Positions 1 through 7,305 of a stretch of 13,559 nucleotides of DNA are shown here, piece after piece. The notes under the pieces are model-generated. The model was not told the origin of the DNA, did not search any database, and saw only the letters and a list, made by a program, of their open reading frames with translations. Origin of the DNA: Tardiphaga sp. (GTDB lineage Bacteria > Pseudomonadota > Alphaproteobacteria > Rhizobiales > Xanthobacteraceae); assembly GCA_028290325.1 (NCBI GenBank), contig JAQGJY010000133.1, forward strand, positions 1-13,559. The letters are read 5' to 3'. Made by a program: the position numbers and the translations under genes. Within the stretch, counting starts at the first letter, position 1; every line of letters begins with the position of its first letter.

Positions 1-471
1 CGCCACGGGCAATTGAGCCTCGACGCCTTGTTCGATCCCGACATGCTCGGCGACGATCTCGAAGCCTGGCTCGCGGAATCCGCGTTGATGAAGCGCACGT
101 TTCGCGCCTGCGCGGTGATTTCCGGCCTGATCAACCGCCGCCTCACCGGCGCGGAAAAAACCCGCAAACAAGTGCTGTTCTCGACCGACCTGGTCTATGA
201 CGTGTTGCGAAAACACCAGCCCGATCATGTGCTGTTGCGCGCGGCGCGCGCGGACGCCGCGACGGGGCAACTCGATATCAGGCGACTCAGCGATATGCTG
301 ACGCGAATTCAAGGTCGCATCACGCATCGGGAACTGACGCGGGTGTCGCCGCTCGCCGTGCCGGTGATGCTGGAAATCGGCCGCGAGCCGGTCTATGGCG
401 AGGCCTCGGACGATCTGCTGGCGGAAGCGGCCGACGAACTGGTGCGCGAGGCGATGGAACCATCGGCGTGA
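1..471 (+). CDS. Ligase-associated DEXH-box helicase (Lhr type), C-terminal end, partial
   Basis: This frame is open from the first base and ends in TGA at 469-471, so only the last 156 residues of a larger protein are present. The visible part resembles the C-terminal region of the Lhr-like helicases called ligase-associated DNA damage response DEXH box helicases. Recognisable stretches are DPDMLGDDLEAWLAES, KRTFR.CAVISGLI, DLVYDVLRKHQPDHVLL and a final SPLAVPVMLEIGREPVYGE. These belong to the DEAD/DEAH-associated C-terminal domain; the motor domains lie off the left edge. Known members are ATP-dependent nucleic-acid helicases encoded beside a DNA ligase, an exonuclease and PdeM. The next gene is PdeM on the same strand, which strongly supports the call. 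A TTG at 13 is in frame but internal and is not a start. The family is sure; the exact repair role in this organism is inferred. Confidence 0.9.
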   Translation, partial: RHGQLSLDALFDPDMLGDDLEAWLAESALMKRTFRACAVISGLINRRLTGAEKTRKQVLFSTDLVYDVLRKHQPDHVLLRAARADAATGQLDIRRLSDMLTRIQGRITHRELTRVSPLAVPVMLEIGREPVYGEASDDLLAEAADELVREAMEPSA

Positions 472-520
472 AGTGGCCGGGTTCGTCATTGCTCGTCGGC
501 ACGATCCGCGACGACGACGA

Positions 521-1261
521 ATGATGCCTGACGAACGCATCATCTTGATCTACAACACCCCCATGCACGCCGATTCGATCGCAGCCGAACAGACCGACGC
601 CATCATCGCCATCGCGGGCGTGACGATGATCGCCGACCTGTCCGGCGCGTTATATTGGCCCGACGAACGCCTGCTGGTGGTATCGGACCTGCATCTGGAG
701 AAGGGCTCGAGCTACGCCATGCGCGGCGTCCTGCTGCCGCCTTACGATACGATCGCGACGCTTGGCCGCCTGGGCGCCGTCATCGCGCGGCACGATCCGC
801 GTCGGGTGATCGCGCTGGGCGATTCGTTTCACGATCGCGACGCGCACGGCCGGCTGACATCGCCGGATCGCGGCGTGCTGGCGGCGCTGCAATTGCGTCG
901 CGACTGGATCTGGATCTCCGGTAATCACGATCCGGAACTGCCGGACGATCTCGGCGGCGAAGTCATGCCGGAGATAGCGATCGGCGGCCTCGCGTTTCGT
1001 CATGAACCGACCGGCGCGCATGGCGAAATCTCCGGCCATCTGCATCCGAAGGCGCGGGTCGCGACACGCGGCCGTTCGGTGGAGCGCAAGTGCTTCGCCT
1101 GCGACAGCGCCCGCGCGGTGCTGCCGGCGTTCGGTGCTTACACCGGCGGGCTCAACATCCGCGACAAGGCCTTCGCCAAGATTTTCCAGACGATGGGGTT
1201 TGTCGCCCACGTGCTCGGCGACAAGCGCTTGCACGCCATCGCGGCGTCACGCTGCTGGTGA
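521..1261 (+). CDS. pdeM: Ligase-associated DNA damage response endonuclease PdeM (metallophosphoesterase)
   Basis: Calcineurin-like metallophosphoesterase of 246 residues from this start. The metal-binding motifs appear in order: SDLHLEKG (D56, H58), GDSFHD (100-105), GNHD (134-137), a lone His at 161 (RHEP) and GHLHP (172-176). Together they would form the two-metal phosphodiesterase centre. SDLHLEKG and the C-terminal AFGAYTGGLN stretch are typical of PdeM, which is encoded with the ligase-associated helicase, as here. The helicase stop lies 49 bases upstream, so the genes are probably co-transcribed. The start is uncertain: tandem ATGs at 521 and 524 and a further ATG at 563 (232 residues) all lack a convincing Shine-Dalgarno sequence, and conserved sequence begins only after 563. 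An in-frame extension upstream of 521 overlaps the helicase gene and is Arg-rich and unconvincing. The stop at 1259-1261 directly abuts the stop of the convergent gene. Nuclease activity is known for relatives and inferred here. Confidence 0.9.
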   Translation: MMPDERIILIYNTPMHADSIAAEQTDAIIAIAGVTMIADLSGALYWPDERLLVVSDLHLEKGSSYAMRGVLLPPYDTIATLGRLGAVIARHDPRRVIALGDSFHDRDAHGRLTSPDRGVLAALQLRRDWIWISGNHDPELPDDLGGEVMPEIAIGGLAFRHEPTGAHGEISGHLHPKARVATRGRSVERKCFACDSARAVLPAFGAYTGGLNIRDKAFAKIFQTMGFVAHVLGDKRLHAIAASRCW

Positions 1262-2035
1262 TCAATCCCTGCGGAACACCACCGACGCCATCCAGCCCGT
1301 CATCAACGCCATCAGCGCCGTCGCGAGACCATAGAGCCATCCGTTTTGCTTCGCGCTGGTGGCGATGAACTGCTCGAAGCCGACCTTGACGATTTCGAAC
1401 GCGGTATCGGTCTTCGTCACCAGCGCGCCTTTCGACAGCAGCTTGATCTCGATGTCGTAACTGCCGATCGGCACTTCGGCGGGCAGCGGAATTCCGGTGC
1501 GAAACAAGGTCGGCGTCAGAAACGTCACAGCGGACGTGCTCTCGCGATACAGCCCGTGCTCGCTGCGCAGCCGGACGAAGGCCGAGCGGAACGGATCGCT
1601 GGCGACGACGTCGGCATAATCGGTGCCGACGCGCTGCGTCAGCAGAATATTCTTCAATCCGAGTTGCTGGCGGCGCTGCACTTCGGGTGACGCCATCGCG
1701 TCAAGCGGACGATTGGTGAAAACCGACAAATACGACGGCACCTGCAGGAACTGACGTGAATCCGTATTGATCCAGATGCCGAATTTGCGCTCCTTGCGGC
1801 GCGTCACCATATCGGCGCGCGGACCGCTCACGGTGACGACAAGATCGTAATTGCCCGGCTCCGCCGCGACCTTGGCGTCCTGTTCGACCGAGCCGAACAG
1901 CACCAGCTCCTCGCCGGAATAATTCGGCGTCACGGTGACGCGATGGTTCGACACCGACACGATCAGGCGCTCCGCCCGCGCCGCATTGATACTCAGCAGC
2001 AGGCCCATCACGAGGATGATCGCGCGCCCGGTCAT
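1262..2035 (-). CDS. TIGR02186 family membrane-anchored periplasmic protein (alphaproteobacterial Alph_Pro_TM)
   Basis: 257 residues. The protein begins with a signal peptide (hydrophobic stretch about 5-16, probable cleavage after AARA at 21) and ends with a membrane span (about 233-254) followed by a short Arg-containing tail, so the body should face the periplasm. The central part is beta-rich, with recognisable stretches LFGSVEQDA, DLVVTVSGP and GIWINTDSR, matching the TIGR02186 family (Alph_Pro_TM), whose biochemical role is not established. Its ATG (2033-2035) overlaps the TGA of the upstream TauE-type exporter (2032-2034), so the two are translationally coupled and probably act together. 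A plausible but unproven idea is that this protein is a periplasmic partner of the exporter. Length fits the family. It converges with pdeM, with no bases between the two stop codons. Confidence 0.85.
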   Translation of the reverse strand: MTGRAIILVMGLLLSINAARAERLIVSVSNHRVTVTPNYSGEELVLFGSVEQDAKVAAEPGNYDLVVTVSGPRADMVTRRKERKFGIWINTDSRQFLQVPSYLSVFTNRPLDAMASPEVQRRQQLGLKNILLTQRVGTDYADVVASDPFRSAFVRLRSEHGLYRESTSAVTFLTPTLFRTGIPLPAEVPIGSYDIEIKLLSKGALVTKTDTAFEIVKVGFEQFIATSAKQNGWLYGLATALMALMTGWMASVVFRRD

Positions 2036-2955
2036 GAGCCGATGCTCACGTCGCGGATCGTAAACAGGTCGTCGGGCCGCATGACCAGCTCGACCGCGAA
2101 GCGAATGCCGACCGATAGGATCAGCAAGCCCAGCAGCAGCCGCAAATGTTCACCGCGAATGCGCTGGCCGGCGCGGGCGCCGAATTGCGCGCCGGTGACG
2201 CCGCCGATCATCAGGATCAACGCCAGCACCGCGTCGACCAGATGGTTGGTGACGGCATGCAGCAACGTGGCAAACACCATTGTCACCAGCGTCAGCACCA
2301 TCGACGTGCCGATCACCGTCGATGTCGGCACGCGCAACACATAGATCATGATTGGGATCAGGATGAAGCCGCCGCCGATGCCCATCACCGCGCCGATGAA
2401 GCCGATGATGAGGCCGGTGACGACGATGGGAATGACCGAGAGATAGATCTTGGAGCGCTTGAAGCGCATCTTCAGCGGCAGGCCGTGAATCCAGCTATGG
2501 CTGGGGCGCTTGACGGGCTGCGTTTTCGCGCCGCGCGCGCGCAGGATGGCGCGCAGGCCTTCCCAGAACATCAATCCGCCGACGGTCGAGAGCAGGACGA
2601 CATAGGACAACGCGATCAGCAGATCGAGCTGGCCAAGCGCCCGCAATAGCGAAAACAGCCACACACCCAACGCCGTGCCGACGATGCCGCCGGACAGCAG
2701 CACCAGTGCCAGCGCCGGATCGATCGCGCGGCGTCGCCAATACGACAGGGCGCCGGAAAACGAGGACGCCGCGATGTGGCTTGCGACCGAGGCCACGGCG
2801 ACACCGGGCGAGATGCCGATGAAGATCAGCAGCGGCGTCATCAGGAAGCCGCCGCCAATCCCGAACATCCCGGACACGAACCCGACCGCGGCGCCCATCG
2901 CGAGGACGAGCAGCACGTTGACCGGCAGATCGGCGATGGGAAGGTAAAGCTGCAC
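2032..2955 (-). CDS. Sulfite exporter TauE/SafE family protein
   Basis: Polytopic inner-membrane protein of 307 residues from this start, with about eight hydrophobic spans. It shows the internal duplication of the TauE/SafE family: SGMFGIGGGF near 28-37 and GAVMGIGGGF near 188-197, each at the start of one half. A basic loop (about 135-172, RAILRARGAK to MRFKRSK) separates the halves and should be cytoplasmic. Characterised family members export or import small organosulfur or sulfur oxyanion compounds; the substrate here cannot be read from sequence. I chose the GTG at 2953-2955 (VQLYLPIADLPV) because family-like sequence begins there. Upstream in-frame ATGs at 2994 (320 residues) and 3063 (343 residues) add a non-hydrophobic leader that looks untranslated. 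No start has a strong Shine-Dalgarno sequence. The gene is first of a two-gene unit with the TIGR02186 gene, which it overlaps by 4 bases. Confidence 0.88.
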   Translation of the reverse strand: MQLYLPIADLPVNVLLVLAMGAAVGFVSGMFGIGGGFLMTPLLIFIGISPGVAVASVASHIAASSFSGALSYWRRRAIDPALALVLLSGGIVGTALGVWLFSLLRALGQLDLLIALSYVVLLSTVGGLMFWEGLRAILRARGAKTQPVKRPSHSWIHGLPLKMRFKRSKIYLSVIPIVVTGLIIGFIGAVMGIGGGFILIPIMIYVLRVPTSTVIGTSMVLTLVTMVFATLLHAVTNHLVDAVLALILMIGGVTGAQFGARAGQRIRGEHLRLLLGLLILSVGIRFAVELVMRPDDLFTIRDVSIGS

Positions 2956-3084
2956 GGGCGTTCGCTTCGGAAGTGACCAGCCAAAACTCTGCATAGACCA
3001 TGCAGGCGCGATGGGGGTTAAAGAATCCGCGATGCGACGGTTTTTTGAACCGCCGCCGCGCATCTCAGTGAATCAGACACCAAT

Positions 3085-3160
3085 CGTCATTCCGGGACGA
3101 GGCTGGCAACGGCCCGACGAGCACCTGGAATCCGCGAGGGTCCGGGCTCACAGGGGCAGC
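3085..3160. repeat. Degenerate extragenic repeat (REP-like)
   Basis: In the gap between the PodJ-like stop and the TauE start, CGTCATTCCGGG (3085-3096) begins a stretch that resembles the small extragenic palindromic repeats of Bradyrhizobium relatives. The identical 12 bases occur in the opposite orientation at 11178-11189. Inside is a small stem-loop, GGCTG-GCAA-CGGCC (3101-3114), with one G-T wobble and a GCAA loop. The right boundary (around GGTCCGGG) is uncertain. The element lies downstream of the PodJ-like gene, where it could affect mRNA 3' ends; that is inference. Confidence 0.5.
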
Positions 3161-3188
3161 AGCCGCTTGCGCCGCGCAGTGAGGTTGC

Positions 3189-6100
3189 TCAACGGGCCGC
3201 GCGTTTGGCCGGCGCCGGCTTCGCGGCGGTCGTGGCTGCGGCATTGTCCCAGCCGCCGGCCGGCGACGCGACCGTGGTGGCGTCCTCCGGTTGCGGCTCC
3301 GGCGTGAAGGTCTGGATCGCGAGCCGGGCGGCGGCGAGCGACTGCGGATCGAGTCGCTTGGTGACGTCGTCGCGCTTGGTCGCGGAATCCGCGTCGCCCT
3401 GCGCGGCGGCGAGGCTGAACCACTTGAAGGATTCGGCCAGGTTCTGTTCGACGCCGATGCCACGCGCATAGAGAATGCCGAGATTGTACTGGCTGTCGGC
3501 GACGCCGCGATCGGCCGCCTTGCGAAACCATTGCGCCGCACTCTTGTAGTTCGCGCCGGTGCCGCCGCCATCGGCATCGAGCACCGCCAGATTGTGCATT
3601 GCCTTGGCGTTGCCGCGATCGGCGGCCGCCAGATAGTACTTGCGGGCCATCTCGACGTCTTTCTTGACGCTCATGCCCTTCTCGTAAAGCGTGCCGATGC
3701 GGAACATCGCGGGCACCAGACCGGCCTGCGCCGCGCGGTCGTACCACTTCGCCGCCTCGTCGTAATTGGTGATCACGCCGCGCGCTTCGGCGTAGCGCAC
3801 GCCGATCTCATAAGCGGCCGCCGGATCGCCCTTCAGCGCGGCGGCGCGCAGCAGCGGACCGCCGATCGTTTCCGGCAGCTTCTCGGTCGAGGGAATGGCA
3901 ATCTGCGTCGGCTTGCGGGCGGCGATGGGCAGCGCGGCTTTGCTGTTTGGCAGCGGAATCGAGCCGGTCACATCGGCACTGGCGACCTGGGTTTGCGGAG
4001 CAATTGGCGGCGATGCAGCCGGAATGCCGCCGAACGGCATGTCCGCCGGCGACGGCGCGATCAGGGACTGCCGGCCGATCGGCATCGGCGAGGTCATCGA
4101 CGGCGCGGCCGGTGCCGGCAGGTTCGGTCGTGACGAGCTTTCCGGCGGCGCGAGAGTCATCGGCGGCGCTTCGCTGGTGGTCTCGGTCGGTGTCGGCCCG
4201 GAGCCTTCGAGCAGGTTCATCGCCATCTTGAACGAGCCGAGCACAATCACGACGACGCTGGCGCCGACGAGCAGCGAGCGGATCTTGGTGGTGATCGTCG
4301 AGGGCTCGGCGGTCTTGTCTTTCGCGGCCGACCCAGTATTGCGTTTGCTTTTGTCGTTGGGCGCAGCCGCAGCGGCCGCCTGCGCGGCGCGGCGCGCGGC
4401 GGCGATGAAGCTCGACGTCGACACGGGTTCGTTGGTCGCGGCACCGAGATCGCCAAGCCGTTCGGTCGGTAGCGCGCCGCGATTGAGCGGTAGCGTGCCG
4501 GGTTCGAGCGGATGATCCGGTGGCAGATCGGGATGAAACGCCGTGCGCTGAAACGACGGCGGCATGTCGGCGCTCGGCACCGCGCGGCCGACAGGCATCG
4601 GCTGCTGGTCGAGGATGTCGCTGATCGCGCGCGGGGCGGCCACGGCCGCCGCATTTGCGGCCTCGGTATAGGCCGACACGGCGGGGCGCTGCGCGGCAGC
4701 CGGCTTGGCGGCGACGGGATTTGGCAATTCGGGACGCGGCGTTGGCGCCATCACCGGCGCTGGCGTGGCGGGCGCGACAGGCGCAGCGCGAGCCGCGCGC
4801 AGGTCGCCCTCGATCATCGCCAGACGATCGACGACATGGCCGAGCGTGTTGTGAACGACTTCGAGCGAGTCCTGCGTGTGGCGATCGGTCGTGGTCTGAC
4901 TGAAGCGCATTTCCGACAGTTCGCGCTTGATCGTATCGACCAGAGCGGGGTCCATCGCCGGCGCGATGCCGGGGCTTGGCATGCTGGTGAAGGAAACGCT
5001 CTGCTTTTCCAAATGCCTAAGGATGTCCTGCAAACCGGCCTCGACATTGCCGAGATTGCTGGCGCGGTGATCGGTGCTCATTTCCAGGCGTTCAAGCAGA
5101 TAGGACACGCGCTGTTCGAGATGCGCGAAGGCCGAAGTGCTGTCGTTGCCCACCGGCAGATGATCGAGCCGATCGGACAACGCCTGCAACGCGCCTTCGA
5201 GATGCTGCGAGTGGCCGGGAATGACGCCGGTCGGGCGCTTCTCCAGCGTCGCCGTCAGTTGCGCGATGCGCTGTTCGAGCGCGGCGAAGCCTTCGTTGAA
5301 CGACTCCGGGCGGCTGAATTGATCGACCTTGGAGGCGAGCAGGCGGACGTCGTCGCTGAGCCGGCCGAGCGCCTCGTTCGAAGCGACGTTGGAGACGATC
5401 GCGCGCAATGCCGAGATGGCGCCTTCGAGTTGCTGGATGGTGCCGGCATCGCCGTTGGCGCGCACGATCAAATCGATCTTGCCGCCGAGATTGCGGATCG
5501 CGTCGTCGAAGCCCGCCAGCTGTTCGGCGGGCGTCAGCGAATGCAGCACGTCCTTGATCTCGGCGAGCGCGCGTTCGACGCCGGCCAGCGCCTGGCCATC
5601 GGTGCCGGTCTGGCGCTGCTCGTCGATCTTGTGCGACAGCGATCGAATCTCGTTCTCGATCGATTCGATGGCGCGGCGCGGCATCGCCTCGGTGATGGTG
5701 TGGCGGATGTCGGCCAGTTCGCTGCGGAACGACGCGATCGACTGTTCGACCGCCGCGTCGGGACGCTGCAAGGCCTCGATCTGGCCGGTGATCTTGTAAA
5801 GTTGCCGCTCCAGGCCGGAAAAATCCGGCCCTGCGGGCTGCTTCGGCGCCGTAAGAAACGGCACGCCTGGCGTGGCTCGCCCGCCGGCGCTCAATTCATT
5901 CTGCCGCGCCGACAGTTCGGCGATGGCGTCTTCAAGCGAGCCGGGGCTGATCGACGGCGAAGCCATCATCGGACGGCCGGCGGCGCCGGCGTTCGAGGCC
6001 GGTTCGCTGATCTGCGACAGTCGGGCATCGAGCCGGGAAATCGCGTCGTTGAGCTGGCTCGCGACGCCGGTCTCGCTGCGCGCGGCCGGCTTCGAAATCT

Positions 6101-6326
6101 GTTCGATCTGGCGGGTGATCGCATCGAGACGGTGATGAATCTCGGCGACATCCTTGGCATCTTGGGCCGGCAAAGGCTGGTTCGCGCGCGGCGGCGGCGC
6201 GCTGGCCGGGATCGCTGAATTCAGCCAGTCGGCGAGCGACACCCCGGCGCGACGCGCGGCGGCCTCCGCCCGCTCCCGCACCTGGGGATCGATGCCTTCG
6301 ACGCTCCATGAGACTCGCGAATTCAT
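3189..6326 (-). CDS. PodJ-like polar organiser: coiled coil, one membrane span, Sel1 repeats
   Basis: 1045 residues from the ATG at 6324-6326. The N-terminus (MNSRVSWSVEGIDPQVRERA, then ARRAGVSLADWLNS) resembles the start of Caulobacter PodJ and relatives. About residues 55-515 are heptad-like coiled coil rich in LEQR, LSARQNEL and IEALQ-type repeats, followed by a Pro/Ala-rich linker. One membrane span lies at about 680-700 (RSLLVGASVVVIVLGSFKMA), then a second Pro-rich linker. Four Sel1/TPR-like repeats occupy about 830-980, with markers YEIGVRYAEARGV, FRIGTLYEKGMSV, HNLAVLDADGG and YNLGILYARGIGV. Topology should be cytoplasmic N-terminus and periplasmic Sel1 region. PodJ organises the cell pole; a similar scaffold role is inferred. 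No C-terminal peptidoglycan-binding domain is evident: the protein ends in a low-complexity Ala/Pro/Lys tail. Upstream in-frame ATGs at 6377 and 6455 give longer forms, and Shine-Dalgarno evidence is weak for all. Automated annotation would probably say SEL1-like repeat protein. Confidence 0.85.
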   Translation of the reverse strand: MNSRVSWSVEGIDPQVRERAEAAARRAGVSLADWLNSAIPASAPPPRANQPLPAQDAKDVAEIHHRLDAITRQIEQISKPAARSETGVASQLNDAISRLDARLSQISEPASNAGAAGRPMMASPSISPGSLEDAIAELSARQNELSAGGRATPGVPFLTAPKQPAGPDFSGLERQLYKITGQIEALQRPDAAVEQSIASFRSELADIRHTITEAMPRRAIESIENEIRSLSHKIDEQRQTGTDGQALAGVERALAEIKDVLHSLTPAEQLAGFDDAIRNLGGKIDLIVRANGDAGTIQQLEGAISALRAIVSNVASNEALGRLSDDVRLLASKVDQFSRPESFNEGFAALEQRIAQLTATLEKRPTGVIPGHSQHLEGALQALSDRLDHLPVGNDSTSAFAHLEQRVSYLLERLEMSTDHRASNLGNVEAGLQDILRHLEKQSVSFTSMPSPGIAPAMDPALVDTIKRELSEMRFSQTTTDRHTQDSLEVVHNTLGHVVDRLAMIEGDLRAARAAPVAPATPAPVMAPTPRPELPNPVAAKPAAAQRPAVSAYTEAANAAAVAAPRAISDILDQQPMPVGRAVPSADMPPSFQRTAFHPDLPPDHPLEPGTLPLNRGALPTERLGDLGAATNEPVSTSSFIAAARRAAQAAAAAAPNDKSKRNTGSAAKDKTAEPSTITTKIRSLLVGASVVVIVLGSFKMAMNLLEGSGPTPTETTSEAPPMTLAPPESSSRPNLPAPAAPSMTSPMPIGRQSLIAPSPADMPFGGIPAASPPIAPQTQVASADVTGSIPLPNSKAALPIAARKPTQIAIPSTEKLPETIGGPLLRAAALKGDPAAAYEIGVRYAEARGVITNYDEAAKWYDRAAQAGLVPAMFRIGTLYEKGMSVKKDVEMARKYYLAAADRGNAKAMHNLAVLDADGGGTGANYKSAAQWFRKAADRGVADSQYNLGILYARGIGVEQNLAESFKWFSLAAAQGDADSATKRDDVTKRLDPQSLAAARLAIQTFTPEPQPEDATTVASPAGGWDNAAATTAAKPAPAKRAAR

Positions 6327-6448
6327 GATGTCCGGTTCCGACCTTGGCGTTGAATTACGCCACCAGCTCTTCCGCATGTCCGCCGCCAGCATCAAAGCGG
6401 GACGGGCAGGCGCTGTCTGGTACTGACCCGGACTTTTCAGCGTTAGGG

Positions 6449-6463
6449 TAAACATCGGGTTAA
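6449..6463 (-). promoter_or_regulatory. CtrA-box-like site upstream of the PodJ-like gene
   Basis: On the minus strand this reads TTAACCCGATGTTTA, that is TTAA-N7-TTTA, one base from the alphaproteobacterial CtrA recognition sequence TTAA-N7-TTAA. It lies about 123 bases upstream of the chosen PodJ-like start and just overlaps the longest alternative start. It is the sort of site expected for a cell-cycle-regulated polarity gene, but a 7-of-8 match can occur by chance. Confidence 0.35.
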
Positions 6464-6514
6464 GAAGCTGGTTTAGGTGATGAATTCGTTAACCAAAGGT
6501 GCTTTTCTACCGAT

Positions 6515-6534
6515 CTGACGCCTGGTGGCGTCAG
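6515..6534. other. Perfect 8-bp stem-loop downstream of the TetR gene
   Basis: CTGACGCC (6515-6522) pairs with GGCGTCAG (6527-6534) around a TGGT loop. A second small hairpin, GGTCC-TCG-GGACC (6548-6560), lies between it and the TetR stop codon. There is no T-run on the minus strand, so this is not a standard intrinsic terminator, though it may still limit read-through from the TetR gene towards the PodJ-like gene. The stretch near 6541-6568 (CGGTCCTCGGGACCATCCCC) also looks like a remnant of an extragenic repeat that reaches the TetR stop codon. Confidence 0.45.
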
Positions 6535-6568
6535 CGCTCCTGGACCCGGTCCTCGGGACCATCCCCGG

Positions 6569-7144
6569 TTATCGCGTGAACAAGCCGCTGAGATCGTCGA
6601 TATCCCGTTCGGTGATCGCGCAATGGCGCGGGTCCATCACAGCCGACTGGCCGATATAGGCCCAATAGAGAAACTCGGCGCGCGGCAGCGTCCGCTTGGC
6701 CTCGACGCCGGATTCCACCAGCAGCTTGGCCAGATAGGCGATCCGCTTGGCATCGACAGACGCGACAATCTGGGCGACGTCGGCGGCGGCCGAGGCCCAG
6801 GACCGGATCGCACGGTCGAGACTGCGGTCTTCATGAAAAGCGAGCGTCATCAGCCGGGTCAGACGCGCCGGGCCGACAAGCGCGGAATCGATGTCGCGAA
6901 TGACCTGATCTGTCGCGCGCTCCTGCCAGACTTGCAGAAGCTGCACGCGAAAATCGTCGATGTCGTTGAAATGCCAGTAAAAACTCCCGCGCGAGACGTT
7001 CAGGCCCGAGGCCAGAGAGCCGACCTTCAAAGCATTCGCGCCATGCCGCGACAATGTCCGCAGCCCGTGATCGAGCCAGGCCGCGCGGGTCAGGCGATCT
7101 TTCGTCGCGTCCTTGGTCTGATCCCCGGTCAATGGCTCGTTCAT
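6569..7144 (-). CDS. TetR/AcrR family transcriptional regulator
   Basis: 191 residues from the ATG at 7142-7144, stop TAA. The N-terminal DNA-binding domain has the TetR helix-turn-helix at about 41-61 (VGSLASGLNVSRGSFYWHFND), including the characteristic SRGSFYWHF recognition region. The rest is an alpha-helical ligand and dimerisation domain that does not reveal its ligand. Longer in-frame starts up to 7270 would run through the palindromes in the intergenic region and are unlikely. The gene is divergent from the NTF2-like, acyl-CoA dehydrogenase and thiolase genes, so the simplest reading is a local repressor of that unit and of itself, responding to an acyl-CoA or related molecule. The DNA-binding family is sure; targets and ligand are inferred. 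Confidence 0.9.
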   Translation of the reverse strand: MNEPLTGDQTKDATKDRLTRAAWLDHGLRTLSRHGANALKVGSLASGLNVSRGSFYWHFNDIDDFRVQLLQVWQERATDQVIRDIDSALVGPARLTRLMTLAFHEDRSLDRAIRSWASAAADVAQIVASVDAKRIAYLAKLLVESGVEAKRTLPRAEFLYWAYIGQSAVMDPRHCAITERDIDDLSGLFTR

Positions 7145-7151
7145 GGACCAA

Positions 7152-7169
7152 CCATACACGTGTGTATTG
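7152..7169. promoter_or_regulatory. Candidate TetR operator, copy 1
   Basis: The 18 bases CCATACACGTGTGTATTG form an imperfect palindrome with 7 of 9 pairs matched, and 13 of 18 bases match copy 2 at 7197. It starts 8 bases upstream of the TetR ATG, so a bound repressor would block its own gene. Its right end overlaps TTGACG (7167-7172), a possible -35 element for the rightward gene; no clear -10 follows. Confidence 0.6.
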
Positions 7170-7196
7170 ACGAATGCCAAGGCGTGAGGCACATTT

Positions 7197-7214
7197 CCAT
7201 GCAGATCTGTATGG
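7197..7214. promoter_or_regulatory. Candidate TetR operator, copy 2
   Basis: The 18 bases CCATGCAGATCTGTATGG pair in 8 of 9 positions, and two flanking T-A pairs on each side extend the symmetry to 7195-7216. The half-site CCAT(A/G)CA is shared with copy 1, exactly 45 bases away start to start. It lies between the divergent TetR and NTF2-like genes, as expected for the operator of a divergently placed TetR repressor. Confidence 0.62.
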
Positions 7215-7305
7215 AAGGCGAGACACCTGCCGACCATCCCGCGACGAAGCGCGACGACGAGCTTAAGCATCGTGCAGATTGAAGAGCTTCCTGGGGAGAC
7301 AGCGG

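Noticed and set aside
3065..3577. 170-codon open frame on the - strand, overlapping the end of the PodJ-like gene
   Set aside because: Arg/Pro/Ser-rich product in another frame of the Sel1 region; no supporting features.
4512..6218. 568-codon open frame on the + strand, opposite the PodJ-like gene
   Set aside because: Its product is Arg/His/Asp-rich without any domain, as expected from the antisense of GC-rich coiled-coil DNA. The minus strand has clear PodJ and Sel1 motifs.
6515..6534. Stem-loop considered as an intrinsic terminator for the TetR gene
   Set aside because: No T-run follows on the minus strand, so it is kept only as a stem-loop.
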